Shown here in pieces: positions 30,363 to 38,674 of a stretch of DNA of 58,685 nucleotides (position 1 is its first letter; each line of letters opens with the position of its first letter). Position numbers and translations under genes: made by a program. Source of the stretch: an uncultured Prevotellaceae bacterium (GTDB lineage Bacteria > Bacteroidota > Bacteroidia > Bacteroidales > Bacteroidaceae); contig ONLL01000042.1 in NCBI GenBank assembly GCA_900318685.1, forward strand, positions 1 to 58,685. Reading direction: 5' to 3'. The notes under the pieces are model-generated. The model saw only the letters and a list, made by a program, of their open reading frames with translations, was not told the origin of the DNA and did no database searches.

Positions 30363-30884
30363 TTATTTGTTACGCTCAGCGATAGCGTCAAGCAGGCCAT
30401 GGATCTTTCCACCGGCATTGAGGCCAGAGATAACGTTCTTGATCGGCGACTGCAGCAGAGCCACAACATCAGCGATAAGTTCGTTCTTGCTCTTGATGGC
30501 TACCAGCTCGTCGAGCTTGTCAGCGCCAACAAAGAAGCTCTCCTCAGCAAAGGCACCTTTCAGTGCGGGAATCTCTTGCTTCTTGTTCTTATAGTCCTTC
30601 AGCAGCTTTGCGGGAGCATTAGCCACCTGGGTGAACATCAGTGCAGTGTTGCCCTTGAGGCAGTCATACAATGCAGTATAGTCAAGCTCAGCTTTCTCGA
30701 AAGCCTTGTGCAGCAACTTATTCTTCACGACAAGCAGCTGGATGTCGTTCTTGAAGCAGTTACGGCGAAGATTGCTTGTCTGCTCTGCATTCAGACCTGT
30801 AAGGTCAACAAGGTAGAAGTGAGGATACTCCTTGAGTTTCTCACCAAGTTCTACGATGATAGTATCTTTTAATTCCTTTTTCAT
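30363..30884 (-). CDS. rplJ: 50S ribosomal protein L10
   Basis: 173 residues, normal length. N-terminal rRNA-binding part FYLVDLTGLNAEQTSNLRRN and VVKNKLLHKAFEKA, with the usual GNTALMFTQVANAPAKLLKD block, and a C-terminal helix (ALLQSPIKNVISGLNAGGKI) that binds L7/L12 dimers. It anchors the stalk at the GTPase centre. Lies between rplA and rplL, the normal order. Confidence 0.96.
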   Translation of the reverse strand: MKKELKDTIIVELGEKLKEYPHFYLVDLTGLNAEQTSNLRRNCFKNDIQLLVVKNKLLHKAFEKAELDYTALYDCLKGNTALMFTQVANAPAKLLKDYKNKKQEIPALKGAFAEESFFVGADKLDELVAIKSKNELIADVVALLQSPIKNVISGLNAGGKIHGLLDAIAERNK

Positions 30885-30917
30885 TTGTCTAATCTTTTAA
30901 CGAGTTATTCAACTGAT

Positions 30918-31529
30918 TTAGGATCTACCTTGATACCCATACTCAGTAGCGATAAACTCCTTGGCATTCTCATAAATCTGCTCGGGGGTGAAAGTCACCT
31001 TACCAATAGAAGTATGAACAATACCGGTCTTGTCGACCTTGAAGTCAATCTTACCCTGCTTCACTTCCTTCACTGCCTTAGCAACGTCCATAGTGACAGT
31101 GCCGCTCTTGGGGTTAGGCATCAAGCCACGGGGACCGAGGATACGGCCCAAGGGCCCCAGCTTACCCATGCACGACGGCATCGTAATAATCACATCAACA
31201 TCGGTCCAACCACCCTTGATCTTGTCGATATACTCATCGAGACCAACATAGTCGGCACCAGCTTCCTTGGCGGCAGCCTCCTGATCAGGAGTACAGAGAG
31301 CGAGAACACGCGTCACCTTACCAGTACCGTTCGGCAGCGACACAACGCCACGAACCATCTGGTTAGCCTTACGTGGATCAACGCCCAAACGCACATCGAT
31401 ATCAACAGAAGCCTCAAACTTGGTCGTGGTGATCTCCTTGACCAATGCAGCGGCCTCCTTCAAAGAGTATGCTTTCCCTGCTTCAACCTTATCAGCTACC
31501 AACTTTTGATTTTTTGTCAGTTTACTCAT
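30918..31529 (-). CDS. rplA: 50S ribosomal protein L1, 3' end deleted and frameshifted
   Basis: 203 residues instead of about 230. Residues 1-195 are a normal L1 ([59 protein letters not shown]). After KEFIAT the frame gives EYGYQGRS and stops. The expected end [12 protein letters not shown] followed by TAA is present in another frame at 30905-30943. About 22 residues that should connect the two parts, including the conserved KGxYIKSxxxSST block, are missing. A deletion of roughly 67 bp with a frame change near 30944-30948 explains this. The lost C-terminal strand belongs to the rRNA-binding domain I. Error in the source sequence is possible. Confidence 0.9.
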   Translation of the reverse strand: MSKLTKNQKLVADKVEAGKAYSLKEAAALVKEITTTKFEASVDIDVRLGVDPRKANQMVRGVVSLPNGTGKVTRVLALCTPDQEAAAKEAGADYVGLDEYIDKIKGGWTDVDVIITMPSCMGKLGPLGRILGPRGLMPNPKSGTVTMDVAKAVKEVKQGKIDFKVDKTGIVHTSIGKVTFTPEQIYENAKEFIATEYGYQGRS

Positions 31530-31972
31530 TGTCTTTTAAAATTGAAGTTATTGTTCACAGTGATACCCATGCTACGTGCCGTACCAGCAATCACTTTCAT
31601 TGCAGACTCCACGGTGAAGCAGTTCAGGTCCTGAAGCTTATCCTCAGCAATGGCACGAACCTGATCCCAGGTCACGCTGGCCACCTTCTTACGGTTGGGC
31701 TCTGAAGAACCACCCTTCACTTTGGCAGCCTCCAGCAGCTGAACAGCAGCAGGAGGAGTCTTGATAACGAAACTGAATGACTTGTCGGTATAGTATGTGA
31801 TAACAACAGGAAGAATCTTTCCTGCCTTATCCTGGGTTCTGGCGTTGAACTCCTTGCAGAATCCCATGATATTAATACCCTTCGAACCAAGAGCAGGTCC
31901 TACGGGAGGAGAGGGATTTGCAGCGCCACCTTTAATCTGTAATTTGATTAATCCAGCAACTTCTTTAGCCAT
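31526..31972 (-). CDS. rplK: 50S ribosomal protein L11
   Basis: 148 residues. Thiostrepton-loop domain [20 protein letters not shown] and [18 protein letters not shown]-terminal rRNA-binding domain [19 protein letters not shown] and [18 protein letters not shown]. The tail NNNFNFKRQ is longer than usual and its stop overlaps the rplA start by 4 bp (ATGA), so the ordinary intergenic spacer seems to have been read into the gene. Confidence 0.96.
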   Translation of the reverse strand: MAKEVAGLIKLQIKGGAANPSPPVGPALGSKGINIMGFCKEFNARTQDKAGKILPVVITYYTDKSFSFVIKTPPAAVQLLEAAKVKGGSSEPNRKKVASVTWDQVRAIAEDKLQDLNCFTVESAMKVIAGTARSMGITVNNNFNFKRQ

Positions 31973-32065
31973 TTCTGTTTATTATTAATTTGATTGTCAT
32001 ATAAGCCAAGGAGTGGAAGCCTCCTGTGACCGTATACTAGAACCAGCGCACCGTAACATTGCGCT

Positions 32066-32611
32066 CTATTCTTTCTCTACCTGATTAAATCCAAGTTCAA
32101 GCGGGGTCTTACGTCCGAAGATCTTGACCATCACCTTCAGCTTACGCTTCTCAGCGTTTACTTCTTCAATGACACCACTGAAACCACTGAAAGGTCCATC
32201 GGTCACCTTCACTGCCTCGTCGAGCAAGAACGGAATCTCCATCTCCTCTGTACGAATGGCAGTATCTTCAGCCGATCCAAGGATTCTGTTGATTTCCGAC
32301 TGACGTACAGGACTGGGATTGTCCATACCGCCAAGAAAACCAAGAACGTTGGGAATGAAACGAAGTGTGTGAGCTACCTCACCGTCAAGGCGGGCTTCAA
32401 CGAGCACATAGCCAGGAAGAAACAACTTCTCCTTGACTACTCGTTTGCCGTTGCGCAGCTGGGCATACTTTTCAGTAGGGAGCAGTATCTCTCCAACACT
32501 ATCTGCCAGAGAGGGATTGTTCCTCATCAATGCCTCCAAGTACTCCTTAACTTTGGCTTCCTTTCCGCTTACAGCTTTCAGTACATACCACTTCTTACCA
32601 TTCTCAGCCAT
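32066..32611 (-). CDS. nusG: Transcription termination/antitermination factor NusG
   Basis: 181 residues. NGN domain [20 protein letters not shown], then [20 protein letters not shown] and [19 protein letters not shown]-terminal KOW domain [20 protein letters not shown] with [18 protein letters not shown]. Binds RNA polymerase to suppress pausing and couples it to ribosomes or Rho. Directly downstream of secE, 14 bp apart. Confidence 0.97.
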   Translation of the reverse strand: MAENGKKWYVLKAVSGKEAKVKEYLEALMRNNPSLADSVGEILLPTEKYAQLRNGKRVVKEKLFLPGYVLVEARLDGEVAHTLRFIPNVLGFLGGMDNPSPVRQSEINRILGSAEDTAIRTEEMEIPFLLDEAVKVTDGPFSGFSGVIEEVNAEKRKLKVMVKIFGRKTPLELGFNQVEKE

Positions 32612-32625
32612 TTCTCAACAACCCA

Positions 32626-32823
32626 TTAGCCGGGATAAACCACGCTCATTACTGTCTTGAACACAAAATCCATCACCCAAACGACAAGGGCGATAATCAA
32701 CGATGCCGACAAAACAAGCATTGCACTTGCTGTCAGCTCTTTGTACGTAGGCCAGGTCACTTTGTGTGCCAACTCATCGTAGCACGTCTGGCAATACTTA
32801 ATGAACTTCTTGATAATATTCAT
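32626..32823 (-). CDS. secE: Preprotein translocase subunit SecE
   Basis: 65 residues, one transmembrane helix (SAMLVLSASLIIALVVWVMD) preceded by the amphipathic helix YDELAHKVTWPTYKELT, the conserved SecE signature. It clamps SecY in the Sec translocon. The start at 32823 is chosen because a longer ORF would run through the tRNA-Trp gene. An AGAAGAG stretch precedes the ATG. Confidence 0.93.
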   Translation of the reverse strand: MNIIKKFIKYCQTCYDELAHKVTWPTYKELTASAMLVLSASLIIALVVWVMDFVFKTVMSVVYPG

Positions 32824-32842
32824 CTCTTCTATTCTATCTCTG

Positions 32843-32915
32843 CACGGGAAGGAGGACTCGAACCCACGACCCTCGGTTTTGGAGACCGATGCTCTACCAA
32901 CTGAGCTATTCCCGT
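32843..32915 (-). tRNA. tRNA-Trp (anticodon CCA)
   Basis: Cloverleaf on the minus strand: acceptor ACGGGAA/TTCCCGT, D-arm GCTC-AGTTGGTAGA-GCA, anticodon loop CTCCAAA (CCA), T-loop GTTCGAG. The 3' CCA is not encoded. Lies between tuf and secE. Confidence 0.95.
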
Positions 32916-32999
32916 AATGAAAGCCCCCACCCGTCGAGCGGGGGCTTAAGTTTATGTTTCGTCCTGTCTGTTGCCGTATCACGGCAACCTACTGAACTA

Positions 33000-34193
33000 T
33001 TAGTCCTCGTAGACCTCTGTGATCTGACCGGAACCTACGGTGCGACCACCCTCGCGGATAGCGAAACGCAGACCCTTGTTCAGAGCAACGGCGTAGATCA
33101 GCTCAACAGTGATCTCCACGTTGTCACCAGGCATCACCATCTCAACGCCTTCGGGCAGAGAAATCTCACCCGTGCAGTCCATGGTGCGGAGATAGAACTG
33201 AGGACGATACTTGTTGCCGAACGGAGTGTGACGACCACCCTCTTCCTTCTTCAGGACGTAGATAGAAGCCTTGAACTTCTTGAAGGGCTTGATCTGTCCG
33301 GGATGGCAGAGCACCATACCACGCTTGATCTCGTTCTTATCAATACCGCGGAGCAGCAGACCAACGTTATCACCAGCCTGGCCCTCATCGAGCAGCTTGC
33401 GGAACATCTCAACACCGGTAACAACCGAGTTCTTGTCCTCACCAAGACCGAGCAGCTCAACTGCGTCACCAACGTGGATCACACCAGTCTCGATACGGCC
33501 GGTAGCAACAGTACCACGTCCTGTGATTGAGAACACGTCCTCAACAGGCATCAGGAAGGGCTTGTCGGTAGCACGAGGAGGCTCCTGGATCCAAGTGTCG
33601 CAGGTGTTCATCAGCTCCATCACCTTGTCTTCCCACTTCTCAACACCGTTCAGAGCACCGAGTGCAGAACCGCGGATGATAGGAGTGTCGTCCTCGAACT
33701 CATACTGAGCGAGAATCTCCTGAACCTCCATCTCAACGAGCTCCAGCATCTCCTCATCGTCGACCATGTCGCACTTGTTCAGGAACACGACCAGACGGGG
33801 AACGTTTACCTGACGGGCGAGCAGGACGTGCTCACGAGTCTGAGGCATAGGACCATCGGTAGCAGCAACCACGAGGATTGCGCCATCCATCTGGGCAGCA
33901 CCAGTAACCATGTTCTTCACATAGTCAGCGTGACCCGGGCAGTCAACGTGAGCGTAGTGACGCTTCTCAGTCTCATACTCAACGTGAGCGGTGTTAATGG
34001 TGATACCACGCTCCTTCTCCTCAGGGGCGTTGTCGATAGCGTCGAAGGACTTCACCTTGTCAGCGTTACCGGCCACACGCTTCGAAAGAACCAGCGTGAT
34101 AGCAGCGGTCAAAGTGGTCTTACCGTGGTCAACGTGACCAATGGTACCAATGTTAACGTGCGGTTTGGTGCGCACAAATGTCTCTTTTGCCAT
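33000..34193 (-). CDS. tuf: Elongation factor Tu
   Basis: 397 residues. GTPase motifs [14 protein letters not shown] (P-loop), [13 protein letters not shown] (switch I), [12 protein letters not shown] (G3), NKCDMVD (G4) and SALGAL (G5); domains 2 and 3 follow with [19 protein letters not shown] and [17 protein letters not shown]-like C-terminus. Brings aminoacyl-tRNA to the ribosome. Sits between two tRNA groups, the conserved arrangement also seen in enterobacterial tufB loci. Confidence 0.98.
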   Translation of the reverse strand: MAKETFVRTKPHVNIGTIGHVDHGKTTLTAAITLVLSKRVAGNADKVKSFDAIDNAPEEKERGITINTAHVEYETEKRHYAHVDCPGHADYVKNMVTGAAQMDGAILVVAATDGPMPQTREHVLLARQVNVPRLVVFLNKCDMVDDEEMLELVEMEVQEILAQYEFEDDTPIIRGSALGALNGVEKWEDKVMELMNTCDTWIQEPPRATDKPFLMPVEDVFSITGRGTVATGRIETGVIHVGDAVELLGLGEDKNSVVTGVEMFRKLLDEGQAGDNVGLLLRGIDKNEIKRGMVLCHPGQIKPFKKFKASIYVLKKEEGGRHTPFGNKYRPQFYLRTMDCTGEISLPEGVEMVMPGDNVEITVELIYAVALNKGLRFAIREGGRTVGSGQITEVYED

Positions 34194-34263
34194 TGTTTTT
34201 TGTTTTTATTAATTTTATGTATGTATACTTATTGTTTTTGCTTCCTCCATTTCATTCTCAGAG

Positions 34264-34335
<72 letters not shown>

Positions 34336-34347
34336 ATTTGTCTCTAG

Positions 34348-34420
34348 AGCGGAAAACGGGGCTCAAACCCGCGACCCCCAGCTTGGAAGGCTAGTGCTCT
34401 ATCAACTGAGCTATTTCCGC
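34348..34420 (-). tRNA. tRNA-Gly (anticodon TCC)
   Basis: Acceptor GCGGAAA/TTTCCGC, D-arm GCTCAGTTGATAGAGC, anticodon loop CTTCCAA (TCC), T-arm GCGGG-TTTGAGC-CCCGT. 12 bp from tRNA-Thr(GGT). Confidence 0.95.
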
Positions 34421-34438
34421 AAAAACATCTCTTGAGAG

Positions 34439-34521
34439 TGGGAGGTGATGGATTCGAACCACCGAAGTCGAAAGACAACAGATTTACAGTCTGCCCCATT
34501 TGACCGCTCTGGAAACCTCCC
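34439..34521 (-). tRNA. tRNA-Tyr (anticodon GTA)
   Basis: Class II tRNA of 83 nt: acceptor GGGAGGT/ACCTCCC, anticodon stem-loop CAGACTGTAAATCTG (GTA), an extended variable arm TGTCTTTCGACTTCGG region, and T-loop TTCGAAT. Confidence 0.95.
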
Positions 34522-34567
34522 AGTGTTTTTTCATTGCCTCCGGCCTCCTGCCTTCGGCGCCTTCCTG

Positions 34568-34641
34568 AGCCTCTTGTCGGATTCGAACCAACGACCCCGA
34601 GATTACAAATCACGTGCTCTGGCCAACTGAGCTAAAGAGGC
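34568..34641 (-). tRNA. tRNA-Thr (anticodon TGT)
   Basis: Acceptor GCCTCTT/AAGAGGC, D-arm GCTCAGTTGGCCAGAGC, anticodon loop TTTGTAA (TGT), T-loop TTCGAAT. First gene after the promoter at 34695-34724. Confidence 0.95.
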
Positions 34642-34694
34642 TTTTTTGAGCAGCCGCTCTCGTTTCAGATTTACGACCTGTCGGAAAACGGCTG

Positions 34695-34724
34695 CAAAGT
34701 TACTACTTATTTTTGAATTACCAA
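34695..34724 (-). promoter_or_regulatory. Promoter of the tRNA-tuf-secE-nusG-ribosomal operon
   Basis: Minus strand TAACTTTG (complement of 34695-34702) with TTTTGG around 34721-34726, TTG to -7 spacing 19 bases, both close to consensus. It lies 53 bp before tRNA-Thr(TGT) and after the hpf stop codon. Confidence 0.8.
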
Positions 34725-34742
34725 AATTTTTCGGAACTTTTT

Positions 34743-35045
34743 TTAGAAATTTCTCGATTTTTCCTTGATTTTCTGTAGTTGCACCCTCAATGAGTCAACG
34801 CAAAGGTCAACTCCTTCCTCGAATGTGTCGTTTACTTTCTCTACGAACACAGGAGCATTGCCGGGGATGGTGACCGTGATGCTTGTCTCCTTATTCTGTG
34901 CCGTAGCGGGCTTGACTACTTTCAGCTGCACCTCTACTTTCTGTATATCTTCGTACGATTTTTCTAACTTGGCGACCTTCTTCTGAATGAACGCCTCTAA
35001 CTTCTCGGTAGCGTCGAAATGAATCGACTGAATCTTAATTTCCAT
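34743..35045 (-). CDS. hpf: Ribosome hibernation-promoting factor (short HPF/RaiA family)
   Basis: 100 residues. Beta-alpha fold opening MEIKIQSIHFDATEKLEAFI, then KVAKLEKSYEDIQKVEVQLK, and the C-terminal strand and helix with NDTFEEGVDLCVDSLRVQL. Binds the 30S decoding centre in stationary phase. It has a perfect AGGAGG Shine-Dalgarno sequence (complement of 35051-35056) 5-6 bases before the ATG, which is rare in this phylum and unlike its neighbours. Order rpsU-xerC-hpf is conserved in Bacteroidales. Confidence 0.93.
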   Translation of the reverse strand: MEIKIQSIHFDATEKLEAFIQKKVAKLEKSYEDIQKVEVQLKVVKPATAQNKETSITVTIPGNAPVFVEKVNDTFEEGVDLCVDSLRVQLQKIKEKSRNF

Positions 35046-35082
35046 AGTTACCTCCTATTTTTTAAAAGTTAAACTATAAAGA

Positions 35083-35973
35083 TCAGCCCCTTGGGTGGGC
35101 CTCCTTGTAAACTCGTTTTAGTTGTTCGAATGTGGTGTGAGTATAAATCTCTGTTGTCTCCAAGCTTTCATGCCCTAGCAACTGTCTCACGCTCTCCAGT
35201 CCTGCGTCATGATTGAGCATCGCCGTTGCGAACGAGTGCCTGAGCACATGCGGCGACCTTTTCTTCATTGTAGTGACCTTGGACAGGTTTGACCTCACCA
35301 CTTCATATACTTGCGATCCTGTCATCCGTTTACCTTGCTTGTCTACGAACAGTGCATCATCCACTGCATTGACATTCTCGTCACGCATCTCGATATAACG
35401 CTGCAGCTGCTCTGCCAGCTCCGTGCCGAATGGAACTATACGCTGCTTGTTTCGTTTGCCTGTCACCTTCAGGTGGCCTGCGGCAAAGTCCACATCACCA
35501 TTGTTCAGTCCTGTCAACTCCCCACGTCTCAGCCCAGCTTCATAGAGTAATATTAATATAGTACGCGCGCGTACATCTATATAATTATCACCCCACTCTT
35601 CCTGATCCAGAAGCCTGTCCATCTCATCCTCGCGGACGAACTGAGGCAGCGGCTTCTTTTTCTTTGGGCCAGTGACGTTGTGCGCTGGATCTCTGTCAAC
35701 CAACTTCCTGGCGAGGGCGAACCTGAAGAACGACCTCAGCGCTGAAAGACCCGTATTGACAGTCGAAGCAATATTGCCACGATCCATCAGGCTCTCCATC
35801 CATCCCCGGATGATGTCGGCATCCACCGATGCCCATGTGAGCTCTGAGTCCAGAGACTGAAAATATGCCTCAAAGTCGTGAAGGCTTGTCTCATAGCGCT
35901 TTACGGTCTGCTCACTGCGGTTCCGTTCATAGCGCAGATAACTGAGAAAAAGGTCAATCACGCTTTTCGGCAA
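35083..35973 (-). CDS. xerC: Tyrosine recombinase XerC
   Basis: 296 residues. N-terminal SAM-like core-binding domain (LFLSYLRYERNRSEQTVKRY) and catalytic domain with the full set: Arg149 (GLRRGEL), Lys173 (TGKRNK), His242 and Arg245 (HVLRHSF), His268 (LLGHES) and Tyr277 (EIYTHTT). Resolves chromosome dimers at dif with a partner recombinase. The location between rpsU and hpf shows it is the housekeeping enzyme, not an integrase of a mobile element, although tRNA genes lie close by. Confidence 0.9.
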   Translation of the reverse strand: MPKSVIDLFLSYLRYERNRSEQTVKRYETSLHDFEAYFQSLDSELTWASVDADIIRGWMESLMDRGNIASTVNTGLSALRSFFRFALARKLVDRDPAHNVTGPKKKKPLPQFVREDEMDRLLDQEEWGDNYIDVRARTILILLYEAGLRRGELTGLNNGDVDFAAGHLKVTGKRNKQRIVPFGTELAEQLQRYIEMRDENVNAVDDALFVDKQGKRMTGSQVYEVVRSNLSKVTTMKKRSPHVLRHSFATAMLNHDAGLESVRQLLGHESLETTEIYTHTTFEQLKRVYKEAHPRG

Positions 35974-36022
35974 CGAATTTACGGAAAATATTTGAAACTA
36001 CCAAATTTTCCCGGAACTTTTT

Positions 36023-36217
36023 TTAATTTTCCTCGGCTGTACGTAGCTGCTGCACATAGATGGCGTGCTCCATCTTCAGACGCTTCAAGACAGAGGGCTT
36101 GTTGAACTGCTGACGGCGGCGCAGCTCTTTGATGACGCCAGTTTTCTCAAACTTTCTCTTAAACTTCTTGAGGGCCCTTTCAATGTTCTCGCCTTCTTTT
36201 ACCGGTACAATAATCAT
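36023..36217 (-). CDS. rpsU: 30S ribosomal protein S21
   Basis: 64 residues: IIVPVKEGENIERALKKFKR, KFEKTGVIKELRRRQQFNKP, SVLKRLKMEHAIY, the standard S21 sequence. Contributes to mRNA binding near the anti-Shine-Dalgarno platform. First gene of a small operon with xerC (50 bp downstream) and hpf. Confidence 0.96.
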   Translation of the reverse strand: MIIVPVKEGENIERALKKFKRKFEKTGVIKELRRRQQFNKPSVLKRLKMEHAIYVQQLRTAEEN

Positions 36218-36294
36218 ACTGTTTTTTGACTTTAATTGTTTAAATGGTTATACTTTATGCATACTTCGGGCATAGCGCACACGAATTGCGGGTG

Positions 36295-36325
36295 CAAAGG
36301 TACAACTATTTTATGAATCCACCAA
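36295..36325 (-). promoter_or_regulatory. Promoter of the rpsU-xerC-hpf operon
   Basis: Minus strand TACCTTTG (complement of 36295-36302), with TTG at 36323-36325 about 20 bases upstream. About 78 bp upstream of the rpsU ATG. Confidence 0.7.
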
Positions 36326-36370
36326 GTTTTTTGCCATTTTTTTACTTTTCCTGCTCAAAAGTGGCATGTT

Positions 36371-38674
36371 TTACCTCGACTGCACATCAGCTTTCCATGT
36401 CAGCCCTTCGACGTGCGAGCCAACGAACATGGGGACATAATCAGCCGTTGCATACCATGCCGGCTTGCCAGGCATGCCGTCATATATCTTCTGTCCGTTG
36501 ATTTTCAGGCCTTCGAAAGTGATGTTTCTGACCGTTCGTTGCTCATTGTATCCGTTGACGACTGACATGTAAGGCGTCTGCCCGTAGTAGCGAATGTTCC
36601 TGAAGGTAACGTTTTCCACGCCTCGTCCTGGCGCAGTGCAATATTTCGCGTTATAGCCCACTTTCACCTGCAGCAGGCTTCCCTGATGAATCTGCTCTAC
36701 TCGGATATTGTCGAAGACGACATCTCTCACCAGATTATTATCCCCACAATTGATGGCCATGCACCCCTGATAGTCGACTTGCGGCTCACTCTGGCACAGA
36801 ATGTCGATATTCTCGTAGACAAGGTTCTCAATCGTGTCTCCACGTTCAGAGTTACCGTGAATACCGATGAAGATGGGATGTGCCACATCAGCCCACAATG
36901 TAGAGTTACGCATCCTTACATTCCTGGCCGATCCGCTGAAACCTTTTCGAGTGGCGTATGCCGTAGTACAATCATCGCTATTGCGACAGAACACACGGTC
37001 GTACAACACATTACTCGATGCAAAGACATTCAACCCGTCGCCCCATCCCGGATGTGAGATGCTACGCACATCATGCAAAGTCACACCATCAGAGCCTCCC
37101 ACAGGACAAGTATTGAGGATCAGCCCATCGACCACCACATCCTTGGAACGATACACATGGCATCCCTCATAGCCACTGCCCGGACGTGCGACGCCCCGTC
37201 CTAGAATACTGACGCGCTCGGCATCGTCAATGGCAAAAGTACCAGTGAAATAGCTGCCGCCGGCCAGATAGACCGTCGTATTCGAAGGCACCCTTATTGT
37301 ATCCTCCTTATAAAGACCAGGCTCATAGCTGATGAAGTTCCGCCCTTGCTTCTTAGCCTCTTTTCGTGCCTGCTCCATGGTCACAGGCGGCTTGGAAGTG
37401 AAGACCAGCAAATTGCTGGTTATATCTCCATCGAACTCCACGCTTACGTTTTCCGGCTTGAACAACAGGAACTGCACGGTAGAGTCATTCTGCACATTGG
37501 CAATCACGCCTCTATAGTCAGGCCGGATCCTAGCACTTTCGAATTTCTTATTCTTGCACACCACCCTGACGAACACATCGCCTGTGAAGTCGAAAAAGGC
37601 ATAGGAAATCTCACGAACACCATGCCGGTTGTTACCCAGCGGCGCATTCACCTTGGCCATGTATGTATCAATCTTTGTCCACTCCTCGCTACTGCGCGGA
37701 CGTACATACACATCATAGTCATGCTTCAGCGGTGCCCCGGCAGGAGCATCATAGGTGAAGACCTGATGCAACTTAGCATACTCCTTCACCTTTGGTTTCT
37801 CTCCTTTCACGATACGTTCCGTATAAGGCATGGAAAGCCCTTTTTCCTTCACATAGTGGTTATATGGCAGCTGATAGATATCCCACAGTTGTCCGCGACT
37901 CATCTGTCCTGGCTCTGTCCAGTCGCAGTATAACCCAGTACAGTCCTGCCAAGTCTCGAACGGCACGTCATAGCCCAGATTATAGCGGGCAGTATACTCG
38001 AAGCCTTTCATCAGACGGTTGTCGAGTGCTCCCCAGAGGTCATCGCCCTGCTGCCAAGCCATCTCGCATGTTTGTGCCAGTGCCTCCAGCCCCAGCTGTA
38101 CGTGGGCCTGGTCGCGACCAGTCTCCTGACACTGCCCTGACTCACTGATATACCTGGGTAGTGAACCATTGTCATAGGCATGCAGATAATAGTCCACTGC
38201 CTGTCGGTAAAGCGTCGAGTCGCTGAGGAAGATGGCTGCAGCCATCCGACAGCGGTTGACAATAGCCCCCCAGTTGCCATTGGCATAAGGGCTGTCGGCC
38301 TCAAAACGGTCGATTGTAGGCAGCATAGCCCTCCTGACCATCGCCGGCCACGCCTCCGTCTGATGTCCCTTCAGCAGTGTCATTGCTCTCAGCAGGTCGA
38401 AGCACTGAATCAGGCATAGCGGAGCGTCGTGCCCTTCAAGCCGTTTCAATGTCGCAGCATAGGCATTGATGATACGCAGGGCTTCGTCAGCCTTTCCCGC
38501 CTGTGCCAACGACAATGCCGCCTGCATGTCACGCTCGCTGCCTGCCTTGGTGCTCCGAAATGCTCCGTCACGTGCTATCACTTCATAGGGTCCGGCCATC
38601 TGATAGGCATCCTGTGCCACCGTTTCCACGAACGAGGTCAAGGCCAGTGTAATTGCCAACAATAGTCTCTTCAT
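36371..38674 (-). CDS. Secreted alginate-lyase-like plus beta-helix glycan-active protein
   Basis: 767 residues with signal peptide MKRLLLAITLALTSFVETVAQ. Residues about 90-310 match the alpha/alpha-toroid Alginate_lyase family: ANGNWGAIVNRCRMAAAIFL, then SGQCQETGRDQAHVQLGLEA and NRLMKGFEYTARYNLG. Residues about 440-760 form a right-handed beta-helix of the GH28/pectate-lyase kind (TVYLAGGSYFTGTF, GDGLNVFASSNVLYDRVFCR, NSDDCTTAY). Joining a lyase-type toroid to a beta-helix is an unusual domain combination. It overlaps the upstream lyase gene by 4 bp, so both are co-expressed and probably act on the same uronic-acid-containing glycan. The substrate cannot be read from the sequence. Confidence 0.75.
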   Translation of the reverse strand: MKRLLLAITLALTSFVETVAQDAYQMAGPYEVIARDGAFRSTKAGSERDMQAALSLAQAGKADEALRIINAYAATLKRLEGHDAPLCLIQCFDLLRAMTLLKGHQTEAWPAMVRRAMLPTIDRFEADSPYANGNWGAIVNRCRMAAAIFLSDSTLYRQAVDYYLHAYDNGSLPRYISESGQCQETGRDQAHVQLGLEALAQTCEMAWQQGDDLWGALDNRLMKGFEYTARYNLGYDVPFETWQDCTGLYCDWTEPGQMSRGQLWDIYQLPYNHYVKEKGLSMPYTERIVKGEKPKVKEYAKLHQVFTYDAPAGAPLKHDYDVYVRPRSSEEWTKIDTYMAKVNAPLGNNRHGVREISYAFFDFTGDVFVRVVCKNKKFESARIRPDYRGVIANVQNDSTVQFLLFKPENVSVEFDGDITSNLLVFTSKPPVTMEQARKEAKKQGRNFISYEPGLYKEDTIRVPSNTTVYLAGGSYFTGTFAIDDAERVSILGRGVARPGSGYEGCHVYRSKDVVVDGLILNTCPVGGSDGVTLHDVRSISHPGWGDGLNVFASSNVLYDRVFCRNSDDCTTAYATRKGFSGSARNVRMRNSTLWADVAHPIFIGIHGNSERGDTIENLVYENIDILCQSEPQVDYQGCMAINCGDNNLVRDVVFDNIRVEQIHQGSLLQVKVGYNAKYCTAPGRGVENVTFRNIRYYGQTPYMSVVNGYNEQRTVRNITFEGLKINGQKIYDGMPGKPAWYATADYVPMFVGSHVEGLTWKADVQSR

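Noticed and set aside
31526-31560. Frameshift at the end of rplK
   Set aside because: The extended tail is odd but the gene is otherwise full length, and its overlap with rplA is compatible with coupling; evidence for a lesion is too weak.
35083-35973. XerC-like recombinase near tRNA genes as an integrase of a genomic island
   Set aside because: Gene order rpsU-xerC-hpf and the adjacent tRNA-tuf block are housekeeping; no direct repeats of tRNA ends or cargo genes are present.
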